Assembly: GCA_022376925.1 (NCBI GenBank)
Contig: JAIOJX010000006.1
Coordinates: 55,585,658 to 55,649,657 of the forward strand
Direction of reading: 5' to 3'
From: Tragulus kanchil
Taxonomy: Eukaryota; Chordata; Mammalia; Artiodactyla; Tragulidae
DNA length: 64,000 nucleotides
The translations under genes were made by a program, and so were the position numbers. Below the pieces are notes generated by a model. It did no database searches and was not told where the DNA came from. It saw nothing but the letters and a program-made list of their open reading frames with translations. Below, in pieces: positions 10,802 to 21,636 of the stretch. The stretch's first letter is position 1. Each line of letters opens with the position of its first letter.

Positions 10802-12997
10802 GCAATGACTAGAGCTATTTTCTTCACTTATGATAGTACAGGCCTTCATGCTACTTCCTTTACGCCTCCCACCTTCTGTTCCTTCCCCACAATGTCCATA
10901 TGTCCACTGTCCATGTCTGTCTTTCCGTCGCTTCACTGCATGTGCCATCATCACCATCCTACTAGATTCCATATATATGTGCTAATATACTGTATTTGTC
11001 CTTCTCTTTCTGACTGACTTCACTTTTTAGGATACGTTCTAGATCCAGCCACCTCATGAGGGCTGATTCTTCTGCATTTCTCTTTACAGCTGTGTAGTAT
11101 TCCATTGTATATATGTACCAGAGCTTTTGGATCCACTCGTTTGTCGATGGGCATCTAGGTTCCTTCCATGTTCTAGCTATTGTATAGAGAGCTGCAATGA
11201 ACATTGGGGTACAGGTGCTTCTTTTAGATTTGATTTCATCAAGGTATAAGCCTAAGAGTGGGATTGCTGGGTCATATGGTGCTTCTATTTTTAGTTTTTT
11301 AAGAAATCTCCAGACTGTCTTCCATAGAGGCTGTATCAATTTACACTCCCACCAGCAATGCAGGAGTGTTTCCTTTTCTCTGCAGCCTCTCCAGCATTTA
11401 TTGTCTGTCAATTTGTGGATGACAGCCATTCTGACGGGTGTGAGGTGATATGTCATTGTAGTTTTGATTTGCATTTCTCTAATTATTAGTGAAGTTGAGC
11501 ATTGTTTCATGTGCTTTTGGGCCATCTGTATGTCTTCTTTGCAGAGGTGTCTGTTTAGGTACTTTTCCGATTTTTTGATTGGGTTGTTCATTTTTCCAGT
11601 GCTGAGTTGTCTGAGTTGCTTGTAGATTTTGGAGATTAATTCTTTGCCTGTTGTATCATTTGCTGTAATTTTCTCCCATTCTGTGGGCTGTCTGTTCAGC
11701 TTTTTTGTAATTTCTTTTGCTGTACAAAAGCTTTTAAGTTTCATTAGGTCCCACATGTTTATTTGTCTTTTGAGTTCCGCTATTCTGGTAGGTGGGTCAG
11801 AGAAGATCTTGCTTTGATTGATGTCCTTGAGTGTTTTGCCTATATTCTCCTCTAAGAGTTTGATGGTTTCTGGTCTTACATTTAGGTCTTTAATCCATTG
11901 CAATGACTAGAGCTATTTTCTTCACTTATGATAGTACAGGCCTTCATGCTACTTCCTTTACGCCTCCCACCTTCTGTTCCTTCCCCACAATGTCCATATG
12001 TCCACTGTCCATGTCTGTCTTTCCGTCGCTTCACTGCATGTGCCATCATCACCATCCTACTAGATTCCATATATATGTGCTAATATACTGTATTTGTCCT
12101 TCTCTTTCTGACTGACTTCACTTTTTAGGATACGTTCTAGATCCAGCCACCTCATGAGGGCTGATTCTTCTGCATTTCTCTTTACAGCTGTGTAGTATTC
12201 CATTGTATATATGTACCAGAGCTTTTGGATCCACTCGTTTGTCGATGGGCATCTAGGTTCCTTCCATGTTCTAGCTATTGTATAGAGAGCTGCAATGAAC
12301 ATTGGGGTACAGGTGCTTCTTTTAGATTTGATTTCATCAAGGTATAAGCCTAAGAGTGGGATTGCTGGGTCATATGGTGCTTCTATTTTTAGTTTTTTAA
12401 GAAATCTCCAGACTGTCTTCCATAGAGGCTGTATCAATTTACACTCCCACCAGCAATGCAGGAGTGTTTCCTTTTCTCTGCAGCCTCTCCAGCATTTATT
12501 GTCTGTCAATTTGTGGATGACAGCCATTCTGACGGGTGTGAGGTGATATGTCATTGTAGTTTTGATTTGCATTTCTCTAATTATTAGTGAAGTTGAGCAT
12601 TGTTTCATGTGCTTTTGGGCCATCTGTATGTCTTCTTTGCAGAGGTGTCTGTTTAGGTACTTTTCCGATTTTTTGATTGGGTTGTTCATTTTTCCAGTGC
12701 TGAGTTGTCTGAGTTGCTTGTAGATTTTGGAGATTAATTCTTTGCCTGTTGTATCATTTGCTGTAATTTTCTCCCATTCTGTGGGCTGTCTGTTCAGCTT
12801 TTTTGTAATTTCTTTTGCTGTACAAAAGCTTTTAAGTTTCATTAGGTCCCACATGTTTATTTGTCTTTTGAGTTCCGCTATTCTGGTAGGTGGGTCAGAG
12901 AAGATCTTGCTTTGATTGATGTCCTTGAGTGTTTTGCCTATATTCTCCTCTAAGAGTTTGATGGTTTCTGGTCTTACATTTAGGTCTTTAATCCATT
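10802..12997. repeat. Tandem duplication 3 (2 x 1098 bp), probable assembly artefact
   Basis: 10802-11899 recurs as 11900-12997, with no difference noticed. It doubles the L1 3' UTR and the C-terminal part of ORF2. The join is at taatccatt|gcaatgac. Confidence 0.95.
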
Positions 12998-13569
12998 TTG
13001 AGTTGATCTTTGTGCATGGTGTCAGGTATGTTCCAACTTCATTTTTTTTGCATGTAACTGTCCAATTTTCCCAGCACCACTTGTTGAAGAGGCTGTCTTT
13101 GTCCCATTTTATAGTTTCTCCTCCTTTGTCAAAAATAAGGTACCCATAGGTGCGTGGGTTTATCTCTGGGTTCTCGGTGTGGGTTTATCTCTGGGTTCTC
13201 GATCTTGTTCCATTGGTCTATAGTTGTGTTTTTCTGCCAGTACCATACTGTCTTGAGGACTGTTGCTTTGTAGTAGAGTCTGAAGTTAGGGAGGCTGATC
13301 CCTCCAGATCCGTTTTTCTTCCTCAGGATTGCTTTGGCTGTTCGAGGTCTTTTGCGTTTCCATATGAACTGTGTTATTCTTTGGTCTAGTTCTGTGAAGA
13401 ATGTCATTAGAAGTTTGATAGGGATCGCATTGAATCTATAGATGACATTTGGTAGTATGGTCATTTTCACAATATTGATTCTTCCGACCCAGGAACATGG
13501 AATATGTCTCCATCTGTGTAAGTCTTCTTTAATGTCCCTCATGAGTGTCTTGTAATTTTCTGTGTACAA
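10962..13569 (-). pseudogene. L1 number 1 ORF2, C-terminal part (thumb/Cys-rich region), in pieces
   Basis: Frames on the - strand at 13129-13569 ([34 protein letters not shown]), 12060-12854 and 10962-11903 ([20 protein letters not shown] at the end) match the L1 ORF2 region downstream of the reverse transcriptase, including the Cys-rich end ([19 protein letters not shown]). ORF2 normally runs about 1,270 residues; here the C-terminal part is shown twice through duplication 3 and there is a frame break between 12854 and 13129 near a T homopolymer at 13042-13049. Functional expression is not expected. Confidence 0.88.
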
Positions 13570-15580
13570 TTCTTTTGTTTCTTTGGGTAGGTTTATTCCT
13601 AGTTATTTGATTCTTTTGGTTGCAATGGTGAAGGAGATTGCCTCTTTGATTTCATTTTCTGATTTTTCATTGTTTGTGTATAGGAATGCCAGTGATTTCT
13701 GTATATTGATTTTGTATCCTGCGACTTTGCTGAATTTGTTGATTAACGCTAGTAGCTTTGTAATAGTGTCTTTGGGATTTTCTATGTATAATATCATGTC
13801 ATCTGCAAATAGAGAAAGTTTGACTTCTTCCTTTCCAATCTGGATTCCTTTGATTTCTTTCTCTTCTCTTATTGCTGTCGCTAGAACTTCCAGGACTATG
13901 TTGAAAAAGAGTGGTGAAAGTGGACACCCTTGTCTTGTTCCTGATCTTAGAGGAAATGCTTTGAGTTTTTCACCATTGAGGATAATGTTCGCTGTGGGCT
14001 TCTCATATATGGCTTTCACTATGTTGAGATAGGTTCCTTCTATGACCATTTTCTGAAGAGTTTTTATCATAAATGGATGCTGTACTTTGTCGAAGGCTTT
14101 TTCTGCATCTATTGATATGATCATGTGATTTTTGTCTCTCCGTTTGTTGATATGGTGTATCACATTGATTGATTTGCAGATGTTGAAGAATCCTTGCATG
14201 CCTGGGATGAACCCAACTTGATCGTGATGAATGAGCTTTTCGATGTGTTGTTGAATTCTGTTTGCTAGGATTTTGTTGAGGATTTTGGCATCTAGATTCA
14301 TCAGTGAAATTGGCTTATAATTTTATTTTTTTGTGTTGTCTTTGCCTGGCTTTGGTATCAGGGTGATGGTGGCCTCGTAGAATGTGTTTGGAAGTGTTCC
14401 TTCCTGTGCAATTGTTTGGAAGAGTTTTAGAAGGACAGGCATTAGCTCTTCTTTAAATGTTTGGTCTTTTGCTTCCATATGAACTGTGTTATTCTTTGGT
14501 CTAGTTCTGTGAAGAATGTCATTAGAAGTTTGATAGGGATCGCATTGAATCTATAGATGACATTTGGTAGTATGGTCATTTTCACAATATTGATTCTTCC
14601 GACCCAGGAACATGGAATATGTCTCCATCTGTGTAAGTCTTCTTTAATGTCTCTCATGAGTGTCTTGTAATTTTCTGTGTACAATTCTTTTGTTTCTTTG
14701 GGTAGGTTTATTCCTAGTTATTTGATTCTTTTGGTTGCAATGGTGAAGGAGATTGCCTCTTTGATTTCATTTTCTGATTTTTCATTGTTTGTGTATAGGA
14801 ATGCCAGTGATTTCTGTATATTGATTTTGTATCCTGCGACTTTGCTGAATTTGTTGATTAACGCTAGTAGCTTTGTAATAGTGTCTTTGGGATTTTCTAT
14901 GTATAATATCATGTCATCTGCAAATAGAGAAAGTTTGACTTCTTCCTTTCCAATCTGGATTCCTTTGATTTCTTTCTCTTCTCTTATTGCTGTCGCTAGA
15001 ACTTCCAGGACTATGTTGAAAAAGAGTGGTGAAAGTGGACACCCTTGTCTTGTTCCTGATCTTAGAGGAAATGCTTTGAGTTTTTCACCATTGAGGATAA
15101 TGTTCGCTGTGGGCTTCTCATATATGGCTTTCACTATGTTGAGATAGGTTCCTTCTATGACCATTTTCTGAAGAGTTTTTATCATAAATGGATGCTGTAC
15201 TTTGTCGAAGGCTTTTTCTGCATCTATTGATATGATCATGTGATTTTTGTCTCTCCGTTTGTTGATATGGTGTATCACATTGATTGATTTGCAGATGTTG
15301 AAGAATCCTTGCATGCCTGGGATGAACCCAACTTGATCGTGATGAATGAGCTTTTCGATGTGTTGTTGAATTCTGTTTGCTAGGATTTTGTTGAGGATTT
15401 TGGCATCTAGATTCATCAGTGAAATTGGCTTATAATTTTCTTTTTTTGTGTTGTCTTTGCCTGGCTTTGGTATCAGGGTGATGGTGGCCTCGTAGAATGT
15501 GTTTGGAAGTGTTCCTTCCTGTGCAATTGTTTGGAAGAGTTTTAGAAGGACAGGCATTAGCTCTTCTTTAAATGTTTGGT
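13351..15580. repeat. Tandem duplication 4 (2 x 1115 bp), probable assembly artefact
   Basis: 13351-14465 recurs as 14466-15580 within L1 number 1 ORF2. Differences: gtccctcatg/gtctctcatg, ttttattttttt/ttttcttttttt, and two bases missing at the join (gcgtttcc/gcttcc). Confidence 0.95.
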
Positions 15581-15968
15581 AGAATTCACTTGTGAAACCA
15601 TCTGGCCCTGGGCTTTTATTTTTGGGTAGATTTTTGATCACAAGGTCGATTTCTGAGCTTGTGAGTGGCTTGTTCATAGTTTCTATTTCTTCCTGGTTGA
15701 GTCTTGGGAGATTAATCTTCTCTAAGAAACTGTCCATTTCTTCCAGGTTGTCCAATTTGTTGCCATAGAGTTGTTCATAATAGTCTCTTAGAATCCTTTG
15801 GATTTCTGCATTAACTGTCGTAATCTCCCCTTTTTCATTTTTGATTTTGGTGATCTGGTTCTTCTCTCTCTTTTTCTTGATGAGTCTGACCAGTGGTGTG
15901 TCGATTTTTTTGACCTTTTTGAAGAAACAGCTTTTTGTTTTATTTATCTTTACTATTGTTTCTTTCAT
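14718..15968 (-). pseudogene. L1 number 1 ORF2, linker and reverse transcriptase
   Basis: A 416-residue open stretch on the - strand. It carries the linker ([22 protein letters not shown]), the RT fingers ([37 protein letters not shown]) and the catalytic motif [14 protein letters not shown], with the aspartate pair intact, plus [15 protein letters not shown]. In the family this domain copies the L1 RNA by target-primed reverse transcription. A shorter second copy of its C-terminal half is at 13603-14301, and of its N-terminal half at 16585-17145, both from the tandem duplications. Confidence 0.92.
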
Positions 15969-17759
15969 TTCTTTTTCATTTATTTCTGCTCTGATCTTTA
16001 TGATTTCCCTTCTTCTGCTGGCTTTGGGGTGTTTTTGTTCTTCTTTCTCCAGTTGTTTTAAGTGTAAGGTAAGGTCGTCTGTTTGAGATTTTCCTAGTTT
16101 CTTGAGGTGGGATTGAATTGCTATAAACTTCCCTCTTAGAACTGCTTTTGCAGTATCCCATAGGTTTTGTACTGTCGTGTGTTCATTGTCATTTTCTTCT
16201 AGGAATTTTTTGATTTCTCCTTTGATTTCCTCAATGATCAGTTGGTTTTTTAGGCATGTGTTGTTTAATCTCCATGTGTTTGTGTTTTTAGCGGTTTTTT
16301 TTCCTGTAGTTGATCTCTAGTCTCACTGCATTGTGGTCCGAGAAGATGGTTGATAGAATTTCAGTTTTCTTGAATTGACTGAGGTTTGATTTGTGGCCCA
16401 AGATGTGGTCTATCCTGGAGAATGTTCCATGAGCACTTGAGAATAACATGTATTCTTCTGCTTTTGGATGGTAAGTCCTAAAGATATCAATGAGGTCCAT
16501 CTTTTCTATTGTGGCATTTAAGACTTGTGTTTCTTTATTAATTTTCTGTTTGGATGATCTGTCCATTGGTGTGAGAGGAGTGCCCTATTTTGGATGGCTG
16601 AAAGTTTTATAATTTTCTTTTTTTGTGTTGTCTTTGCCTGGCTTTGGTATCAGGGTGATGGTGGCCTCGTAGAATGTGTTTGGAAGTGTTCCTTCCTGTG
16701 CAATTGTTTGGAAGAGTTTTAGAAGGACAGGCATTAGCTCTTCTTTAAATGTTTGGTAGAATTCACTTGTGAAACCATCTGGCCCTGGGCTTTTATTTTT
16801 GGGTAGATTTTTGATCACAAGGTCGATTTCTGAGCTTGTGAGTGGCTTGTTCATAGTTTCTATTTCTTCCTGGTTGAGTCTTGGGAGATTAATCTTCTCT
16901 AAGAAACTGTCCATTTCTTCCAGGTTGTCCAATTTGTTGCCATAGAGTTGTTCATAATAGTCTCTTAGAATCCTTTGGATTTCTGCATTAACTGTCGTAA
17001 TCTCCCCTTTTTCATTTTTGATTTTGGTGATCTGGTTCTTCTCTCTCTTTTTCTTGATGAGTCTGACCAGTGGTGTGTCGATTTTTTTGACCTTTTTGAA
17101 GAAACAGCTTTTTGTTTTATTTATCCTTACTATTGTTTCTTTCATTTCTTTTTCATTTATTTCTGCTCTGATCTTTATGATTTCCCTTCTTCTGCTGGCT
17201 TTGGGGTGTTTTTGTTCTTCTTTCTCCAGTTGTTTTAAGTGTAAGGTAAGGTCGTCTGTTTGAGATTTTCCTAGTTTCTTGAGGTGGGATTGAATTGCTA
17301 TAAACTTCCCTCTTAGAACTGCTTTTGCAGTATCCCATAGGTTTTGTACTGTCGTGTGTTCATTGTCATTTTCTTCTAGGAATTTTTTGATTTCTCCTTT
17401 GATTTCCTCAATGATCAGTTGGTTTTTTAGGCATGTGTTGTTTAATCTCCATGTGTTTGTGTTTTTAGCGGTTTTTTTTCCTGTAGTTGATCTCTAGTCT
17501 CACTGCATTGTGGTCCGAGAAGATGGTTGATAGAATTTCAGTTTTCTTGAATTGACTGAGGTTTGATTTGTGGCCCAAGATGTGGTCTATCCTGGAGAAT
17601 GTTCCATGAGCACTTGAGAATAACATGTATTCTTCTGCTTTTGGATGGTAAGTCCTAAAGATATCAATGAGGTCCATCTTTTCTATTGTGGCATTTAAGA
17701 CTTGTGTTTCTTTATTAATTTTCTGTTTGGATGATCTGTCCATTGGTGTGAGAGGAGTG
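15430..17759. repeat. Tandem duplication 5 (2 x about 1153 bp plus 24-bp filler), probable assembly artefact
   Basis: 15430-16582 recurs as 16607-17759. Bases 16583-16606 (ccctattttggatggctgaa...) belong to neither copy. One substitution seen: tatctttac/tatccttac. Confidence 0.95.
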
Positions 17760-18196
17760 TTAAAGTCTCCTACTATGATTGTGTTAGTGTCGATGTCTTC
17801 TTTTATGTCTGAAAGTGTTTGTCTTATGTATCGGGGTGCTCCTGCGTTGGGAGCATAGATATTTATGATTGTTATGTCTTCTTCTTGGATGGATCCCTTA
17901 ATCATGATGTAGTGACCTGCCTTGTCTCTTAGAATCTTCTTTATTTTAAAATCTATTTTGTCTGATATGAGGATTGCTAATCCAGCTTTCCTTTGATTTC
18001 CATTTGCATGGAATGTCTTTTTCCAGCCTCTCACTTTCAGTCTATGAGTGTCTCTAGGTCTGAAATGAGTTTCCTGGAGGCAGCATATGTATGGGTCGTG
18101 TTTTTGGATCCATTCAGCCCCTCTGTGTCTTTTGGTTGGGGCATTTGGTCCATTGACATTCAAAGTAATTATTGATACAAATGATCCTGTTGTCAT
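17465..18196 (-). pseudogene. L1 number 1 ORF2, endonuclease domain
   Basis: 243 residues from the ATG at 18196 (MTTGSFVSIITLNVNG). This is the APE-like endonuclease that nicks TT/AAAA targets. Visible active-site motifs in order: TLNVNG, QETH, IYAPN, GDFN, SRIDHILGH and FSDHNAV. The frame ends at YRKKNR beside a T8 run (+ strand 17472-17479) where a frameshift separates it from the linker; the same shift is present at the other copy (16288-16566). Its N-terminal half is repeated at 18806-19300 through duplication 6. Confidence 0.92.
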
Positions 18197-19857
18197 CTTC
18201 TTAGATGTTATGATGGGTTTCTTTCGTGGATCTTCTCCTTTTATACTTGATTTCTATATAAGTCCCTTTAACACTTGTTGTAAGGCTGGTTTGGTGTGAC
18301 TAAATTCTTTCAATTTTTGCTTGTCTGTAAAGCTTTTGATTTCTCCATCAATTTTGAAGGAGATCCTGGCAGGGTAGAGGATTCTTGGTTGCAGATTATT
18401 CTCTTTTAGCCCTTTAAATGTGTCCTGCCATTCCCTTCTGGCCTGCAGAGTTTCTGTTGAAAGATCAGCTGTTAAACGGATGGGCTTTCCCTTGTATGTC
18501 ACTAGTTACTTTTCCCTTGCCGCTTTGGGTATTCTGTCTTTGTGTTTAATTTGTGTTAACTTCATTAATATGTGTTTTGGTGTGTTTCTTCTCGGGTCTA
18601 TTCTGTATGGTACTTTTTGCACTTCTTGGACTTGACTGACTATTTCTTTTCCCATGTTGGGGAAATTTTCAACTAGAATCTCTTCAAAAATTTTCTCATA
18701 GCCTTTCTTTTTTTCTTCTTCTGGAACCCCTATAATTTGAATATTGGTGCTTTTTTCCCCTGAGTGTCTGGGGAAATTTTCCCCAACTAGCTCACTTATC
18801 GAGACTTGTGTTTCTTTATTAATTTTCTGTTTGGATGATCTGTCCATTGGTGTGAGAGGAGTGTTAAAGTCTCCTACTATGATTGTGTTAGTGTCGATGT
18901 CTTCTTTTATGTCTGAAAGTGTTTGTCTTATGTATCGGGGTGCTCCTGCGTTGGGAGCATAGATATTTATGATTGTTATGTCTTCTTCTTGGATGGATCC
19001 CTTAATCATGATGTAGTGACCTGCCTTGTCTCTTAGAATCTTCTTTATTTTAAAATCTATTTTGTCTGATATGAGGATTGCTAATCCAGCTTTCCTTTGA
19101 TTTCCATTTGCATGGAATGTCTTTTTCCAGCCTCTCACTTTCAGTCTATGAGTGTCTCTAGGTCTGAAATGAGTTTCCTGGAGGCAGCATATGTATGGGT
19201 CGTGTTTTTGGATCCATTCAGCCCCTCTGTGTCTTTTGGTTGGGGCATTTGGTCCATTGACATTCAAAGTAATTATTGATACAAATGATCCTATTGTCAT
19301 CTTCTTAGATGTTATGATGGGTTTCTTTCGTGGATCTTCTCCTTTTATACTTGATTTCTATATAAGTCCCTTTAACACTTGTTGTAAGGCTGGTTTGGTG
19401 TGACTAAATTCTTTCAATTTTTGCTTGTCTGTAAAGCTTTTGATTTCTCCATCAATTTTGAAGGAGATCCTGGCAGGGTAGAGGATTCTTGGTTGCAGAT
19501 TATTCTCTTTTAGCCCTTTAAATGTGTCCTGCCATTCCCTTCTGGCCTGCAGAGTTTCTGTTGAAAGATCAGCTGTTAAACGGATGGGCTTTCCCTTGTA
19601 TGTCACTAGTTACTTTTCCCTTGCCGCTTTGGGTATTCTGTCTTTGTGTTTAATTTGTGTTAACTTCATTAATATGTGTTTTGGTGTGTTTCTTCTCGGG
19701 TCTATTCTGTATGGTACTTTTTGCACTTCTTGGACTTGACTGACTATTTCTTTTCCCATGTTGGGGAAATTTTCAACTAGAATCTCTTCAAAAATTTTCT
19801 CATAGCCTGTCTTTTTTTCTTCTTCTTCTGGAACCCCTATAATTTGAATATTGGTGC
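17698..19857. repeat. Tandem duplication 6 (about 1053 + 1056 bp with 51-bp filler), probable assembly artefact
   Basis: 17698-18750 recurs as 18802-19857. Bases 18751-18801 are garbled, and include a scrambled echo of sequence found later (agctcacttatc). Copy differences: a ttc unit missing in the first copy near 18715, gcctttc/gcctgtc, and ctgttgtc/ctattgtc. Confidence 0.93.
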
Positions 19858-20263
19858 GTTTGATATTATCCCAGAGGTCTCTGAGGCTGTCCTCTGCTCT
19901 TTTCATTCTTTGAGCTAGAGTCTGTTTTTCAGCAGTTACTTCCACCATTTTATCTTCCAGCTCACTTATCCGATCTTCTGTCTCAGATACTCTGCTCTTG
20001 GTTCCTTCTACAGTGTTTTTCAGTTCAGCAATTGAGTTGTTTGTCTCTGTTACTTTTTCGGTAAGTTCTTGTATTTCTTTATTCAGTGTGTTAGTTGTGT
20101 CTAGCAATTTCTCTAAAATTCTGTTTTCAGTGTCTTTGATCATCTTTACTATCATTCTTCTGAAATCACTTTCAGAAAGTTTGTCCAAATTCTCTTCATT
20201 GATTTGATCTTGTGTGTTTGTGGATTGTTCCTTCGCCTGTGTGGTATTTCTCTGCCATTTCAT
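19358..20263 (-). pseudogene. L1 number 1 ORF1 with premature stop
   Basis: ORF1p is the RNA-binding trimeric chaperone of L1. The first in-frame ATG is at 20263 (MKWQRNTTQAKEQ); the open frame extends upstream to 20407 but begins there with TTG. After a Gln/Lys-rich start come a long coiled coil (NTLNKEIQELTEKVTETNNSI... SELEDKMVEV), the RRM start (TNIQIIGVPEEE) and the C-terminal domain. After AAREK the frame meets TAA (position 19609-19607) where L1 number 2 has CAA (Gln), so the last 83 residues (19358-19606) are cut off. The same stop is in the other copy at 18503-18505, so it is not a read error in one copy. Confidence 0.9.
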
Positions 20264-20407
20264 TGTTATTATTAATTTTTTAATTGGTTCTATTTGGGGT
20301 CTTCTTTTCCCAGACTTTGAGTTACGTCTGTTGGTGTTTGTTGCTTGGATGGGGCTTCTTATTCTTGGTGATGCTGGTGATTGGGTGACGTCAGGACTTG
20401 CATACAA

Positions 20408-21623
20408 GTGATTACCTTTGTTGGCATTCTCACTTGTATACTGCTCTTTAGTGTTAGGCGTTCTCTAGTATTGTAGAGTTTTGGAGTCAGTGCACCCTCC
20501 TTAGAACCCCGGGGTTTGTTGCCTGACCAGGGAATGAAGATTTCACAGCTGGTTTGTTATGGCATTAAATGATATTAAAACATATATATGCAAATGAGAA
20601 ACAGAGGTATACCTCTGACAAATGGCAATAAAAACTTATGCAAATACTATCTAGCATATTGAATTATACACATAAACATATACAGCTGTAACATAACCCA
20701 AGCATTCCAACCAAGAATACAGTACAATACGTTAGCATGGCGAATAGAGAAAACCAAGAATGATATCCACCAGTTAATAACCAAACTAAGTAGAGCACCA
20801 ATTGGAGAATAATGCTAGAGCAGGGTCCCCGTTTGGGATAAGACAATGAGGACAGAACAAACTAAGAAATATGCCCAGGCTGACCCTGGGAGTTTCTTAA
20901 TCCAAATCCCTTTTCTTGCTGGGTGGAGCTAAGTTCCCTCCCTGTAGCTTGACCAGCAGCCCTGCAGTTTGACCAGCAGCCAAACTACAGTAGGGAAAAT
21001 GGCATCTGTTTCACAGAGGATTTATTCCCACACTCTCTATGGGAAGCACTTCCGCAGTGACCCCAACCGTGTTGCAGGCCACCGTCGACCCCCGCCACCG
21101 CAGGAGACGTCACGTTACTCCGAGGTGAGTCTGGCTCAGTCTCCTGTAGGATCGCTATTCCTCTCTCCCTGATCACAGTGCACAGAGACTTTCCAGTCCT
21201 CCTCGGCGACTCTGTGATTGGGTTAATGGTAACCTCCTCCAAAGGAAACTGAGTGTCGTCCTTTCGAGGCCTGCTCAAGGGCACTTCTATCTCAGGGGCG
21301 CACGTGGACCCTCCAAAGCAGGTCTGGCTCAGTCCCTTGTGCGTGTCACTGCTCCTTTCCCGGGTTTTGATCTGCAACAGGCTTTGCGCCTTTGGCCCGC
21401 CCAGCCACTCTGGCGGGTATGAGGTTTGACTTTTAAAAGTGCAATTGCGCCCCTCCTACCATCTTGATGCGGCTTCTCCTTTGTTCTTCGATGTGGGGTA
21501 TCCTCTCTGTGATCAGATCCAACCTCCTTTTGTCGATGGTTTCCCAGGAACTTGTTCCAATTCAGGCGATTTTGCAGGAGAGATGAGTGCACGTCCTTCT
21601 ATGCCGCCATCTTAGCTCCACCC
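20408..21623 (-). promoter_or_regulatory. L1 number 1 5' UTR / promoter with YY1-type site
   Basis: About 1.2 kb of non-coding, partly GC-rich sequence upstream of ORF1, where L1 carries its internal RNA polymerase II promoter. The far end reads, on the - strand, AAGATGGCGGC (21613-21603), the YY1 core seen at the start of L1 5' UTRs in other mammals. It also holds an antisense reading frame (see 20999-21172). Confidence 0.75.
20999..21172 (+). other. Antisense ORF in L1 5' UTR with splice donor (ORF0-like)
   Basis: On the strand opposite to L1, an ATG in a good start context (ggaaaATGG) opens a 57-residue frame starting MASVSQRIYSHTLYGKHF. After about 41 codons a perfect donor consensus GAG|GTGAGT follows (GT at 21125-21126), so a transcript could splice from here into downstream host sequence. 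The arrangement resembles primate ORF0, but I see no sequence similarity to claim homology. The equivalent frame in L1 number 2 keeps both ATG and donor. Whether it is translated is unknown. Confidence 0.45.
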
Positions 21624-21636
21624 CTCTACATTTTTT

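Larger units (their letters stand above)
10649..21623 (-). mobile_element. 5'-complete L1 number 1, inactive
   Basis: A whole L1 on the - strand: poly(A) tail (as T run at 10643-10656), 3' UTR, ORF2, ORF1 and a GC-rich 5' UTR ending at gatggcggc. Flanked by CTTTACATTTTTT (10636-10648) and CTCTACATTTTTT (21624-21636), a 13-bp target duplication with one mismatch; the right flank continues TTTTTTAACC, i.e. TT/AAAA on the cut strand, the usual L1 endonuclease site. Apparent length 11 kb includes four artefactual duplications; net length is about 6.4-6.5 kb. ORF1 has a premature stop and ORF2 has frame breaks, so it is not autonomous as it stands. It lies antisense to SYT9. Confidence 0.93.

Noticed and set aside
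13562..14032. 156-residue plus-strand frame repeated at 14677, 31447 and 32596
   Set aside because: Antisense shadow of the L1 reverse transcriptase; repeated because L1 and the duplications are repeated.
18506..19300. A 264-residue minus-strand frame joining the ORF2 endonuclease N-terminus to the ORF1 C-terminal region
   Set aside because: It crosses the join of duplication 6 and reads through the junk bases; the fusion is a product of the artefact, not a new protein.
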